Shown: positions 23,395 to 32,358 of the stretch, piece after piece
Numbering within the stretch: the first letter of the stretch is position 1
Layout: each line of letters starts with the position of its first letter
NCBI GenBank assembly: GCA_002344825.1
Contig: DDUN01000011.1
Location: 1-37,899 of the forward strand
Length of the DNA stretch: 37,899 nucleotides
From: Candidatus Multiplicimicrobium inquinatum
Lineage (GTDB): Bacteria > Omnitrophota > Omnitrophia > Omnitrophales > Aquincolibacteriaceae
Reading direction: 5' to 3'
Program-made: the position numbers and the translations under genes
The notes under the pieces: generated by a model
What the model was told of the DNA's origin: nothing
Seen by the model: the letters and a program-made list of their open reading frames with translations, nothing else
Databases searched by the model: none

Positions 23395-26394
23395 ATGAAT
23401 TTTGATTGGGTACGGAAAAAGCTGGCGGATAAGACGGGCAAGAATCTTTGGCGCTCGATGGAAGAAATTGCCGAGACACCGGAATTCATGTCTTATTTGA
23501 AAGAAGAATTTCCGAATGGCTCCGCTCAAACCGCGAGCCCCGAAGCGCGTCGCGACTTTTTGAAATTGATGGGCGCGTCTTTGCTTTTAGCCGCGATGCC
23601 GGGCTGCACACAGCCGAAAGAAAAAATTGTTCCTTATGTGAAGATGCCGGAAGAAATCGTGCCGGGCAAACCGCTTTTTTACGCGACCGGTATGCCGTTC
23701 AACCGTCACGTGACGGGCTTGCTCGCGGAGTCGCATATGGGGCGCCCGACCAAACTCGACGGCAACCCCGGACACACCGACAGCTTGGGCGCAACCAGCC
23801 TTTTCCATCAAGCCGCCATTCTCGGGCTTTATGATCCCGATCGTTCCAAAGTAGTTTTGAAATCAGGACAATCTTCAAGCTTGTCTGCTTTTCTTTCCGT
23901 AATTGAAAAAAAGCTCGCTGAGTGGGACGCGAACGGCGGCGAAGGTTTAAGAATTTTGACCGGCACCGTAACGTCTCCGACTTTCGGCGATCAGATGAAA
24001 CAAGTTCTCACGCGCTTTCCGAAAGCAAAGTGGCATCGCTACGACGCGATCCATATCGATGAAGCGCGCCGCGCGCAAAAAGCGGCACTGGGTGAATTTG
24101 CCGATTCTGTTTACGATTTCAAAAAAGCAGACGTTGTATTTTCTTTGGGTTCCAATTTTCTGATTAATCTTCCGGGCAGTCTGCGTTACGCGCGCGAATT
24201 CACTTCACGCCGTCAGGCGCACAAAGATAAAAACATGAACCGCCTTTACGCGGTGGAAGCGGAACCGACACTCACCGGCGCCGCAGCGGATCATTTGTTG
24301 CGCGCGAAAGTTTCTAAAATGATCGCGGTGACGGAAAGCCTCGCGCAGCGCGTGGGCGTCAACAACGTTCAGCCGACTTCATCCGTCAAGCTTTCGAAAG
24401 ACGAACAGCATTGGCTTGATATTGCCGCGAAAGACTTGCGCAACGCGCAGGGAAAATCGCTCGTGCTTGCCGGAGAACAATTACCGGCCCGCATTCAGGC
24501 TTTGGTTTTTGCGATCAACGAACAATTAGGTAATACAGGCAAAACAGTTTCGTGGATTGAGCCGACGGAACAAGATCCGGTTCTTCACGGTGTTTCGTTG
24601 GCGGAACTCACGGCGGATATTCGCGACAAGAAAGTTTCCGACCTCTTTATTTTGGGAATCAATCCGGCTTACGCCGCTCCCGGTGACTTAAATTTTTCGG
24701 ATTTGCTCGCTTCCGTTCCTTTCAGTGTTCATCACGGACTTTATAACGACGAAACAGCGGCAGTTTGCCAATGGCATATTCCCGCGACGCATTTCCTTGA
24801 GCATTTTTCAGACGGACGCGCTTCCGATGGAACCGTCACCATGATTCAGCCTTTGATCAATCCTCTCTATGACGGTGTTTCCGAACATGAGTTAGTTTCC
24901 GCACTGCTCGGCAAACCGGGCCGCTCATCCGAAAAGATTGTTCGCGGTTATTGGAAAGATAAACTGGGTCTCGATTTTGACGGCGCGTGGCGCAAAGCTT
25001 TGCATGACGGTTTGATCACAGGCTCCGCGTTTACCGCAAAGAGCTTCACAGTAAAAACTGTTTGGGAATCAGGCGAATTGAATCAATCCTTTACGGAATC
25101 AGAATGGGAAATGACTCTACGTCCCGACGAAAGCGTCTGGGACGGACAATTCGCGAACAACGGCTGGCTGCAGGAACTTCCGAAGCCTCTCACCAAATTG
25201 ACTTGGGATAACGCGGCGCATATCAGCCCTGAATCAGCTCAAAAACTTGAAGTGCAAAATGGCGACATGATCGAAATTAACAACGGTCTCAAAAAAATTG
25301 AGGTTCCGGTTTGGATTATTCCCGGTCAGACTTCCGGCAATATTTCTTTGGCGCTGGGTTACGGACGCACTCTCGGCGGCCAAATCGCGAAGGGCTTGGG
25401 CTTTAACGCGTTCACGATTCAATCCGCGGCGCTTCACCTTTGGGTTCCGAAAATCTCCGTGCGCAAAACCGGCGCAACTGCAAAGTTGGCTTCCACTCAG
25501 CTGCATCAGAACATGGAAGGCCGTCATCAAATTCGTAGTGCCTCGCTTGACACTTTCAAAAAACAGCCTGACTTCGCACATCATTTAGAACACGCTCTTC
25601 CGCCCGCTTCGTTTTACGGCGCGCATAAAGGTTCGGATGATTACGCTTGGGGTATGGCGATTAACTTGAGCTCCTGCATCGGCTGCAACGCGTGCGTTGT
25701 GGCGTGTAATTCCGAAAACAATATTCCGATTGTCGGTAAGGACGAAGTACTGAACGGCCGTGAAATGCACTGGGTGCGCATTGACCATTATTATGAAGGC
25801 GATATTGATACGGCTGAGTCGCATCAACAGCCTGTGATGTGTATGCATTGTGAAAACGCGCCCTGCGAACCGGTTTGCCCTGTCGGCGCAACAACACACA
25901 GCGATGAAGGCCTTAATGAAATGACTTATAACCGCTGTATCGGTACCCGCTATTGCGCCAACAACTGCCCTTATAAAGTACGCCGTTTCAACTTTTTAGC
26001 CTACACCGACCGCGACAAGCACAGTGAAGCTTTAAAATTGATGCATAACCCGGATGTCACCGTACGCAACCGCGGTATTATGGAAAAATGTACTTTCTGT
26101 GTTCAACGCATTAATCAGGCGCGCATCACGGCCAAAAAAGAAGACCGTTTAATCCGCGACGGCGAAATCAAAACCGCGTGTCAAACCGCGTGTCCGACAA
26201 CCGCAATTGCTTTCGGCAATTTAAAAGATAAAAACAGCGAAGTTTCAAAGTGGAAGGCGCAGCCATTGAACTATGGTTTACTGAATGAATTAAATACTCA
26301 GCCCCGTTTAACTTATTTGGCAAAAGTAAAAAATCCGAATCCGTCGTTGGCGTCTGAAGCTGCGCATGATGCGCACCCGGCGAAGCATCACTGA
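23395..26394 (+). CDS. actB: Alternative complex III subunit B, molybdopterin-like and Fe-S fusion
   Basis: A 999-residue protein. A Tat-type signal (ARRDFLKLMGASLLLAAMPG) lies at residues 51-70 after a family-typical N-terminal extension (LWRSMEEIAETPEFMSYLKE). Residues about 85-720 resemble molybdopterin oxidoreductases but in ActB no molybdenum cofactor is bound. The C-terminal part is a ferredoxin-like module: CIGCNACVVAC from C761, CMHCENAPCEPVCP from C816, CIGTRYCANNCP, and CTFCVQRI with CQTACP, enough for three [4Fe-4S] clusters and one [3Fe-4S] cluster. It relays electrons between quinol and the haems. Followed by a tandem hairpin repeat before actC. Confidence 0.96.
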   Translation: MNFDWVRKKLADKTGKNLWRSMEEIAETPEFMSYLKEEFPNGSAQTASPEARRDFLKLMGASLLLAAMPGCTQPKEKIVPYVKMPEEIVPGKPLFYATGMPFNRHVTGLLAESHMGRPTKLDGNPGHTDSLGATSLFHQAAILGLYDPDRSKVVLKSGQSSSLSAFLSVIEKKLAEWDANGGEGLRILTGTVTSPTFGDQMKQVLTRFPKAKWHRYDAIHIDEARRAQKAALGEFADSVYDFKKADVVFSLGSNFLINLPGSLRYAREFTSRRQAHKDKNMNRLYAVEAEPTLTGAAADHLLRAKVSKMIAVTESLAQRVGVNNVQPTSSVKLSKDEQHWLDIAAKDLRNAQGKSLVLAGEQLPARIQALVFAINEQLGNTGKTVSWIEPTEQDPVLHGVSLAELTADIRDKKVSDLFILGINPAYAAPGDLNFSDLLASVPFSVHHGLYNDETAAVCQWHIPATHFLEHFSDGRASDGTVTMIQPLINPLYDGVSEHELVSALLGKPGRSSEKIVRGYWKDKLGLDFDGAWRKALHDGLITGSAFTAKSFTVKTVWESGELNQSFTESEWEMTLRPDESVWDGQFANNGWLQELPKPLTKLTWDNAAHISPESAQKLEVQNGDMIEINNGLKKIEVPVWIIPGQTSGNISLALGYGRTLGGQIAKGLGFNAFTIQSAALHLWVPKISVRKTGATAKLASTQLHQNMEGRHQIRSASLDTFKKQPDFAHHLEHALPPASFYGAHKGSDDYAWGMAINLSSCIGCNACVVACNSENNIPIVGKDEVLNGREMHWVRIDHYYEGDIDTAESHQQPVMCMHCENAPCEPVCPVGATTHSDEGLNEMTYNRCIGTRYCANNCPYKVRRFNFLAYTDRDKHSEALKLMHNPDVTVRNRGIMEKCTFCVQRINQARITAKKEDRLIRDGEIKTACQTACPTTAIAFGNLKDKNSEVSKWKAQPLNYGLLNELNTQPRLTYLAKVKNPNPSLASEAAHDAHPAKHH

Positions 26395-26465
26395 AATATG
26401 AAATCTCTGAGCTAAAGCTCAACCGAACTGAAATATAGGTATCTCTGAGCTGAGGCTCAACCGAA
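26391..26465 (+). repeat. Two tandem 37/38-bp hairpin repeats between actB and actC
   Basis: Copy 1 at 26391-26427 and copy 2 at 26428-26465 share CTGAAATAT, then TCTCTGAGCT and GCTCAACCGAA. Each forms a short hairpin (GAGCT-AAGCTC type). Copy 1 includes the actB stop codon. Copy 2 ends five bases before the actC ATG, so the repeats fill the whole gap. Confidence 0.9.
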
Positions 26466-26470
26466 AAAGT

Positions 26471-27859
26471 ATGGCAAATATGCAGAAGACAGAAAAACAG
26501 GAAGTTATTTACGAAGAGTCGATTTTAACCGGCGATCAGACGCATGCATCCGTGCATAAAAAAATCACGGACATCGTTCTTACTCGACCGCTTGAAAAAG
26601 GCTGGCTTTTCGCGCTTTCAATTGCTTTAGCGGGTTTACTGACATTAGTTATCTCAATTGGCTGGCTGGTGAAAAAAGGTATCGGTATTTGGGGAAACAA
26701 TAACCCCGTCGGTTGGGCTTTTGACATTATTAACTTCGTCTGGTGGGTCGGTATCGCTCACGCGGGAACTTTTATTTCCGCGATCCTTTTGCTTTTGAAG
26801 CAAAAATGGCGCATGTCGATCAGCCGCTTCTCGGAAGCGATGACTTTATTTGCGGTTGCCTGCGCGGGTACTTTCCCAATTATTCATTTGGGCCGCATTG
26901 ACCGAGCTTATTGGCTGTTCCCTTATCCCAACACGATGTGGATGTGGCCGCAATTCCGCAGTCCGCTTTTGTGGGACGTATTCGCGGTTTCAACTTACGC
27001 GACGGTTTCTCTGCTTTTCTGGTACACCGGTTTGATTCCTGATTTGGCCGCGATGCGCGATCAAGCCAAGGAACCCTGGAAAAAAAGAATTTACGGCGCG
27101 TTGGCTTTGGGCTGGCGCGGTTCAGCGCATCATTGGTTCCGCTACGAGACGGCTTGCTTGCTGCTTGCCGGTTTGGCGGCGCCCCTCGTTCTTTCAGTGC
27201 ATACTGTCGTGAGCTTGGACTTCGCCGTTTCGGTTCTTCCCGGCTGGCATACCACCGTTTTTCCGCCTTACTTCGTCGCGGGCGCGGTTTTCTCCGGTTT
27301 CGCAATGGTCATTACGCTTTGCGTTCCGATCCGTAAATGGTTCGGCATTGAAGACCTGATCACCATGAAGCATCTCGACAACATGGCCAAAGTTATTATC
27401 GCGACCGGCTTGATCGTCGCTTACGGTTATTTCATGGAAGTGTTCATCGCGTGGTACAGCGGCAATCAGTACGAACGATTCTTAACCATGAATCGTTTTG
27501 TCGGACCTTACGCGGCATTTTATTGGGCATTGATTTTATGCAACGTGGTTATTCCCCAGCTTTTTTGGATTAAGAGCGTGCGCCAAAATCTCGTTTGGCT
27601 TTGGGTGATTTCGATCGTGGTCAATATCGGTATGTGGCTGGAACGTTTTGTGATCATCGTGATCAGTCTTCACCGTGACTTTATGCCCTCGTCTTGGGCC
27701 ATGTATATCCCAAAAATTTGGGATATCACCACTTTCGTTGGATCGCTGGGACTTTTCTTTACGCTTTTGATTCTCTTCATCCGCGTATTGCCGATGATTT
27801 CCATTTTTGAAGTTCAAACAATCGTTGATTCAGAAAAAAAACATGCAGACAAACACTGA
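26471..27859 (+). CDS. actC: Alternative complex III subunit C, NrfD-like membrane protein
   Basis: A 462-residue protein with about ten transmembrane helices. NPVGWAFDIINFVWWVGIAH and AGTFISAILLLLKQKWR are the NrfD-like quinol-site region; FPIIHLGRIDRAYWLFPYPN and LSVHTVVSLDFAVSVLPGWH are conserved in ActC. It is the membrane quinol-oxidising subunit, probably coupling to proton transfer. The ATG at 26471 follows the tandem repeats closely. The 3' end overlaps actD by 17 bases. Confidence 0.96.
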   Translation: MANMQKTEKQEVIYEESILTGDQTHASVHKKITDIVLTRPLEKGWLFALSIALAGLLTLVISIGWLVKKGIGIWGNNNPVGWAFDIINFVWWVGIAHAGTFISAILLLLKQKWRMSISRFSEAMTLFAVACAGTFPIIHLGRIDRAYWLFPYPNTMWMWPQFRSPLLWDVFAVSTYATVSLLFWYTGLIPDLAAMRDQAKEPWKKRIYGALALGWRGSAHHWFRYETACLLLAGLAAPLVLSVHTVVSLDFAVSVLPGWHTTVFPPYFVAGAVFSGFAMVITLCVPIRKWFGIEDLITMKHLDNMAKVIIATGLIVAYGYFMEVFIAWYSGNQYERFLTMNRFVGPYAAFYWALILCNVVIPQLFWIKSVRQNLVWLWVISIVVNIGMWLERFVIIVISLHRDFMPSSWAMYIPKIWDITTFVGSLGLFFTLLILFIRVLPMISIFEVQTIVDSEKKHADKH

Positions 27860-28391
27860 CGAAAACAAACTTTACGGCTTGATCGCGGAATTCGATACTC
27901 CCAAAGAGTTGACAGTTGCGACAAAAAAAGCTTATGAGAGCGGCTATCGCACCATGGAAGCGTACAGCCCTTTTCCGATCCATCATTTGCATGAACATTT
28001 AGGCATCAAAAAAACGCGCATCCCGCTCGCGGTTTTAATCGGCGGTATCACAGGAACATCGACCGGATTGCTGATGCAATACTGGTCCTGCGTTGTGAAC
28101 TATCCGCTCAATATCGGCGGTCGTCCTTATTTCAGCTGGCCCTCTTTTATTCCTATTTGCTTTGAGTTAACCATTTTATTCGCGGCATTCGCGGCATTCT
28201 TCGGTATGCTGACCGCTAATGGGTTTCCGCGCCCTTACCACCCGGTGTTTAACGCGAAAAATTTTGAACGCGCCACCAAAGATGGTTTCTTTTTATGCGT
28301 CGCGGCGGAAGACAAAATTTTTGAACTGGAAAAGACACGCTCAATTTTGAAAAGTTTTAATCCCAAAGAAGTTTCGGAAGTTTATCCATAA
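27843..28391 (+). CDS. actD: Alternative complex III subunit D (DUF3341)
   Basis: A 182-residue protein with two transmembrane helices. GLIAEFDTPKELTVATKKAY and RTMEAYSPFPIHHLHEHLGI are the DUF3341 signature, then two hydrophobic helices (LIGGITGTSTGLLMQYWSC; FELTILFAAFAAFFGML) and PRPYHPVFNAKNFERATKDG. I start at ATG 27843, inside the end of actC; the longer frame from 27807 adds residues not in the family. It is a structural membrane subunit of the Act complex. Confidence 0.95.
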   Translation: MQTNTDENKLYGLIAEFDTPKELTVATKKAYESGYRTMEAYSPFPIHHLHEHLGIKKTRIPLAVLIGGITGTSTGLLMQYWSCVVNYPLNIGGRPYFSWPSFIPICFELTILFAAFAAFFGMLTANGFPRPYHPVFNAKNFERATKDGFFLCVAAEDKIFELEKTRSILKSFNPKEVSEVYP

Positions 28392-28397
28392 AATACC

Positions 28398-28949
28398 ATG
28401 AAAAATAAAGCTCTCTTTTTAACAGCGGTGACTTTGTCGGCTTTGGTTTTGTCCGGCTGCGATAACATGCGCGAAGGCAACCGCTTCAAGCCTTACGAAG
28501 AAACGCCTTTTTTTGAAGACGGATCCGTTGCGCGTCAGCCGGTGGAAGGCACCGTTCCCCAAGGGTTTTTGCGCGAAGACAAACATCTTTATGAAGGCAA
28601 AACGCCCACGGGCGAATTCGCGGCCGAGTTTCCTTTTCCGATTACTGAGGCTGTTTTAGCGCGCGGCAAAGACCGCTACAACATTTACTGCATCGTTTGT
28701 CATGGCGCGACGGGCGCAGGCGATGGCATGGTTGTACAACGCGGATATAAAGTTCCGACAGCTTATCAGGATGAAAGACTGAAAAACATGCCCGCGGGCT
28801 ATTTCTTTAATGTAATGACCGAAGGTTTCGGCGTCATGTCGAGCTACAAAGCGGAACTGACTCCGGAAGACCGCTGGGCGGTCGCGGCATATATCCGCGC
28901 TTTACAAAAGATTGAAACGCATCCGGCAACGGAAACCAAGACGGCTTAA
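28398..28949 (+). CDS. actE: Alternative complex III subunit E, mono-haem lipoprotein cytochrome c
   Basis: A 183-residue lipoprotein: hydrophobic LTAVTLSALVLSGC with lipobox LSG|C at residue 21. The haem motif CIVCH is followed by GATGAGDGMVVQRGY, and the axial methionine is probably in FGVMSSYKAEL. ALARGKDRYNIYCIVCHG-type lead-in (here VLARGKDRYNIYC) is typical of ActE. It faces the periplasm and delivers electrons towards the oxidase. It starts 6 bases after actD. Confidence 0.96.
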   Translation: MKNKALFLTAVTLSALVLSGCDNMREGNRFKPYEETPFFEDGSVARQPVEGTVPQGFLREDKHLYEGKTPTGEFAAEFPFPITEAVLARGKDRYNIYCIVCHGATGAGDGMVVQRGYKVPTAYQDERLKNMPAGYFFNVMTEGFGVMSSYKAELTPEDRWAVAAYIRALQKIETHPATETKTA

Positions 28950-28954
28950 AATTT

Positions 28955-30112
28955 ATGACGGAAACAAACGCCAATTTACAAAAAGGTTCAAACATCGCTT
29001 TCATCGCGGGCGCCCTCGGTGCCGCCGTTTCGGCTTTTGCCTTTTTTCAAAACCGCGATACCTTTGCTTTGGCCTATATGCCGGCTTGGCTTTTCTGGTT
29101 TGGGATCACGGTCGGTTCTTTTCCGCTCATCATGATTCACCATCTCACTTCCGGCGGCTGGGGTTTCGCGATTCGCCGCATTCAGGAAAATCTTTTGAAG
29201 GCTTTGCCGGTTTGCTTGGTTTTATTTATTCCAATCGGTCTCAGCATGCACTCGCTTTATGAGTGGACGCACGCGGAACACATCGCTCATGACCCGATTC
29301 TACAATCCAAGTCGCTTTACCTGAATGTAACCGGGTTTTGGATTCGCCTTCCGATTTACTTCGCGATTTGGTTTTGGATGGCCGCGAAGCTCCGTAAACA
29401 CTCCGCGATTCAGGACGAAAACCCGACGCGTGCCACCGCGAAAAAGCTTTCCGGATACGGCGGAGCCGGTGTTTTGATTTATACGCTCACAATTACTTTC
29501 GCGATCATTGACTGGGTCATGTCGCTTGAACCGCATTGGTTCTCGACCATTTATGGCGCAATTTTTATGATTCATTTCGCAATGTCGTCGCTCGCTGTTT
29601 CTATTCTCTTCGGCGTTTATTTCAGCAAAAAAGAACCGATGAAAACTGTTTTCTCCGTAGACCGCATGCATGACCTGGGCAGTCTTTTGTTCGCTTCGAT
29701 CATGCTTTGGGCTTACACCTCCGTTTCACAGCTGATTATTATTTGGTCGGCCAATATTCAGGAGGAAGTTCCCTGGTATTTGCACCGTTCTACGGGCGGA
29801 TGGGAATGGGTCGCGGCGGCCATTTTCATTTTTCACTTCGTCGTGCCTTTCTTTTTACTTCTGATGCGCTTCATTAAGCGCAAAGCGGAAAGACTCGTCA
29901 AAGTCGCGATTTTAATTTTGATCATGCGCTGGGTTGAATTGATTTGGCACGTAAAACCAACGCTTGTCGATCACCCTTCATTTTCCTGGGTAGATGTCGC
30001 AACTTGGGTTGCCATCGGCGGCATTTGGCTCGGGTTTGTGCTTCGTAATTTTTCAAGCGCCCAGCTGACATTTAAGCAAGACCCGATTTTTCATGCCGAG
30101 GAGCATCATTGA
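28955..30112 (+). CDS. actF: Alternative complex III subunit F, membrane protein
   Basis: A 385-residue protein with about ten transmembrane helices, a shorter homologue of ActC without the family's quinol site. LFWFGITVGSFPLIMIHHLT, SLEPHWFSTIYGAIFMIHFA and STGGWEWVAAAIFIFHFVVP are conserved in ActF. It begins 5 bases after actE and ends 1 base before the small membrane protein gene. It is proposed to help proton translocation in the complex. Confidence 0.95.
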   Translation: MTETNANLQKGSNIAFIAGALGAAVSAFAFFQNRDTFALAYMPAWLFWFGITVGSFPLIMIHHLTSGGWGFAIRRIQENLLKALPVCLVLFIPIGLSMHSLYEWTHAEHIAHDPILQSKSLYLNVTGFWIRLPIYFAIWFWMAAKLRKHSAIQDENPTRATAKKLSGYGGAGVLIYTLTITFAIIDWVMSLEPHWFSTIYGAIFMIHFAMSSLAVSILFGVYFSKKEPMKTVFSVDRMHDLGSLLFASIMLWAYTSVSQLIIIWSANIQEEVPWYLHRSTGGWEWVAAAIFIFHFVVPFFLLLMRFIKRKAERLVKVAILILIMRWVELIWHVKPTLVDHPSFSWVDVATWVAIGGIWLGFVLRNFSSAQLTFKQDPIFHAEEHH

Positions 30113-30113
30113 G

Positions 30114-30443
30114 ATGAGCCGCGAAAACAAAGACATTCTTTTCGAGGGACGGGATACTCAGGATAAAAAGATTTTTATTTTGGGTATTTGGCTTTTTGCC
30201 GTGATGGGAGCCTGTTCATTATTGATGATTCCGTTGGTTCACTATCTTTGGGAATGGGCAGAGTCCGCGAATCCGCGCGTGGAAAAAACAGTTTCTCTTT
30301 CAGCGCCCACAGTCATTTTGGAAACGCATCCGAGCCGTGACTATCAAAACTTTAAAAAGAACACGCAAGACAGCCATGCTTCCGAAAAAATTGACGCGGC
30401 CGTCAAAACAGCGCTAGCCGAGGGCTATCCGGTGAAATCATGA
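30114..30443 (+). CDS. Small single-pass membrane protein between actF and sco
   Basis: A 109-residue protein. ATG at 30114 has GAGGAG about 10 bases upstream; an upstream in-frame start at 30093 overlaps actF more and is less likely. One transmembrane helix (FILGIWLFAVMGACSLLMIP) lies at about residues 22-42, preceded by a short charged N-terminus and followed by a soluble tail. The stop overlaps the sco ATG by four bases. Similar small proteins sit at this place in other act-cox operons, but I do not recognise a named family. Probably a subunit or assembly factor of the complex. Confidence 0.8.
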   Translation: MSRENKDILFEGRDTQDKKIFILGIWLFAVMGACSLLMIPLVHYLWEWAESANPRVEKTVSLSAPTVILETHPSRDYQNFKKNTQDSHASEKIDAAVKTALAEGYPVKS

Positions 30444-31291
30444 GAATCGACCAACGACCGACGACCAACGACCGAAAAATGACAAGAGCTCCTTTGTTCT
30501 TGTCGTTAGTCTTTAGTCTTTTGTCGTTAGTCAGTGTTTCGGCGTTTGCGGAGACTCAAGCGGATGAAATGCTGAAAAAAACCGGTCTTGAAAAACGCTT
30601 TGGAGCCATGGCCGCGCTTGATACGCCCTGGACAACCAGTGAAGGCGAAAAAATTATTCTGAATTCGGTTTTTAATAAAAAGCCGGTTATTCTCGTCCCG
30701 GTTTATTTTAAGTGTCCCATGCTCTGTCAGTTAATATTAAAAGGTCTCGCTAAAGGGTTGAATCAAATTGATTTTGTCTCGGACAATGTTTTTGACTTGG
30801 TTGTATTTTCAATCAACCCGGATGAAACGCTTGAAAACGCGGCTGCCGCGAAAAAAGAATTTCTAAGCAAGTACACTGAAAGCCGGCACGCGCAGGGCGT
30901 TCACTTTCTCACGGGAAGCCAAACCGCGATTCAAACTCTGACGAAGAGCGTGGGCTTTAAATATGAAAAAGATCCCGTGTCGGGAGAGTATGTTCACTCT
31001 TCGATTTTGGTTTTCTTGAGCCCCGAAGGCAAAATCATGCGCTACATGAGCGGAATTGAATTTGACGCGCGCAGTATGAAGCTGGGTTTGGTGGAAGCCG
31101 CCAACGGCAAAGTCGGTTCTTTTTGGGATCAGATTCTTTTGATTTGTTATCATTACAATCCTGCCAACGGTAAGTACAGCATGGCAGTTGATCGGATTTT
31201 GCAGACAACGGGCATTTTAACGGCTCTGGGTTTGGCGTGGTTTGTTTTTAGTTGTTTGAGAGATGACCGCCGCAAGGCTGCCGTTTCTTAA
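30440..31291 (+). CDS. sco: SCO1/SenC copper chaperone for the oxidase CuA site
   Basis: A 283-residue protein with a thioredoxin-like fold. Copper ligands are C92 and C96 in KCPMLCQ and H186 in EYVHSS. A signal-type hydrophobic stretch is at about residues 17-33, and there is a C-terminal membrane helix near residues 255-275, as in SCO proteins of act-cox operons. ATG at 30440 overlaps the previous gene; ATG at 30479 is an alternative that begins directly at the hydrophobic stretch. The first 33 codons consist largely of heptameric repeats. It matures CuA of CoxB. Confidence 0.93.
   Translation: MRIDQRPTTNDRKMTRAPLFLSLVFSLLSLVSVSAFAETQADEMLKKTGLEKRFGAMAALDTPWTTSEGEKIILNSVFNKKPVILVPVYFKCPMLCQLILKGLAKGLNQIDFVSDNVFDLVVFSINPDETLENAAAAKKEFLSKYTESRHAQGVHFLTGSQTAIQTLTKSVGFKYEKDPVSGEYVHSSILVFLSPEGKIMRYMSGIEFDARSMKLGLVEAANGKVGSFWDQILLICYHYNPANGKYSMAVDRILQTTGILTALGLAWFVFSCLRDDRRKAAVS
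30449..30536. repeat. Opposed heptameric repeats covering the sco start and signal peptide
   Basis: Four GACCAAC-type units (30449-30476) are followed 25 bases later by five units of GTCGTTA type (30502-30536), partly reverse-complementary, so the start of sco can fold as a hairpin. The second block encodes most of the signal-peptide core. Confidence 0.9.
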
Positions 31292-31340
31292 TCAGGCGCA
31301 AAAAGATTTTTAAACAAAATAAGGTATTGTCAGAATAACT

Positions 31341-32324
31341 ATGATGGATTTTTTGCTTCAATATTTTCCGGAACAAGCGGGTCTTTTATCCGCCGAAGTC
31401 GACGCTATTTATATCTTTATGTTGGCGGTGAGTCTTTTTTTCACCGTTTTAGTCGTTGCTCTCTCGGTTATTTTTTCTATCCAATACCGCAAACGCAATG
31501 AAAAAATGCCGGAAGCCATTCACGGTAACTTAGTCTTAGAGCTAACCTGGACAGGAATTCCCCTTCTTCTGACGCTTTTTATGTTTGCTTGGGGCACGGC
31601 GGTTTATATCAAGCAAGTCCGTATTCCTGAAAACGCGAAAGAAATCTTTGTTGTCGGCAAACAATGGATGTGGAAAATTCAGCATGGTGAAGGTCCGCGC
31701 GAAATGAATGAATTGCATGTCCCCATCAATCAGCCGATCAAACTCACGATGACTTCGGAAGATGTGATTCACAGTTTTTATATTCCCGCGATGCGCATGA
31801 AGCAAGATACCGTCCCGGGCCGTTACAGCTTTATGTGGTTTCAGGCTACCAAGCCCGGTAAGTACCATATTTTTTGCGCGGAGTACTGCGGAACCAAACA
31901 CTCCGGCATGATCGGCTCGCTTTACGCGATGGAGCCCGCGGATTATCAAAAGTGGCTTGATGAGCGGATTAAAAACCCGTTGGAGCCGGTTGCGAATCAA
32001 CCCGCTTCCTCATCTTCAGTGGAAAGCCCGGTTGTTCATGGCGAAAAACTTTTTACTGAACTGAAATGTATTACTTGCCATAGCCAAACTTCCGGCGCGA
32101 TGGGGCCTGATTTAGCGGGGCTTTTCGGCCGGGACGTAAAATTAGAAGATGGTCGCACGGTGCCGGCGGATGAAACTTATTTGCGCCACTCGATCATCAA
32201 TCCGGCGGACGGAATCGTGCAAGGCTACAGCGCGTTGATGCCGACTTACAAAGGTCAGGTCAGCGAAGAACAGCTTTTAAGTTTAGTGGCTTATATTAAA
32301 AGTTTGCAAAGCAAAAAGAATTAA
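31341..32324 (+). CDS. coxB: Cytochrome c oxidase subunit II with fused cytochrome c domain (caa3)
   Basis: A 327-residue protein with two N-terminal transmembrane helices (about 20-48 and 72-92). The cupredoxin domain has all CuA ligands: H144, C179, C183, H187 and M190, in HSFYIP and CAEYCGTKHSGM. A C-terminal cytochrome c domain carries CITCH (243-247) with axial M300 (LMPTYKG). This fused form defines caa3 oxidases. Electrons from the Act complex enter by this haem, then CuA. Located 49 bases after sco. Confidence 0.97.
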   Translation: MMDFLLQYFPEQAGLLSAEVDAIYIFMLAVSLFFTVLVVALSVIFSIQYRKRNEKMPEAIHGNLVLELTWTGIPLLLTLFMFAWGTAVYIKQVRIPENAKEIFVVGKQWMWKIQHGEGPREMNELHVPINQPIKLTMTSEDVIHSFYIPAMRMKQDTVPGRYSFMWFQATKPGKYHIFCAEYCGTKHSGMIGSLYAMEPADYQKWLDERIKNPLEPVANQPASSSSVESPVVHGEKLFTELKCITCHSQTSGAMGPDLAGLFGRDVKLEDGRTVPADETYLRHSIINPADGIVQGYSALMPTYKGQVSEEQLLSLVAYIKSLQSKKN

Positions 32325-32358
32325 TTTGTAAGCCTTGAGCTTGCAAAGATAGGTAACC

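Noticed and set aside
26391..26465. CRISPR-like array
   Set aside because: Only two contiguous copies with no spacers between them and no cas genes nearby; it is a tandem intergenic repeat.
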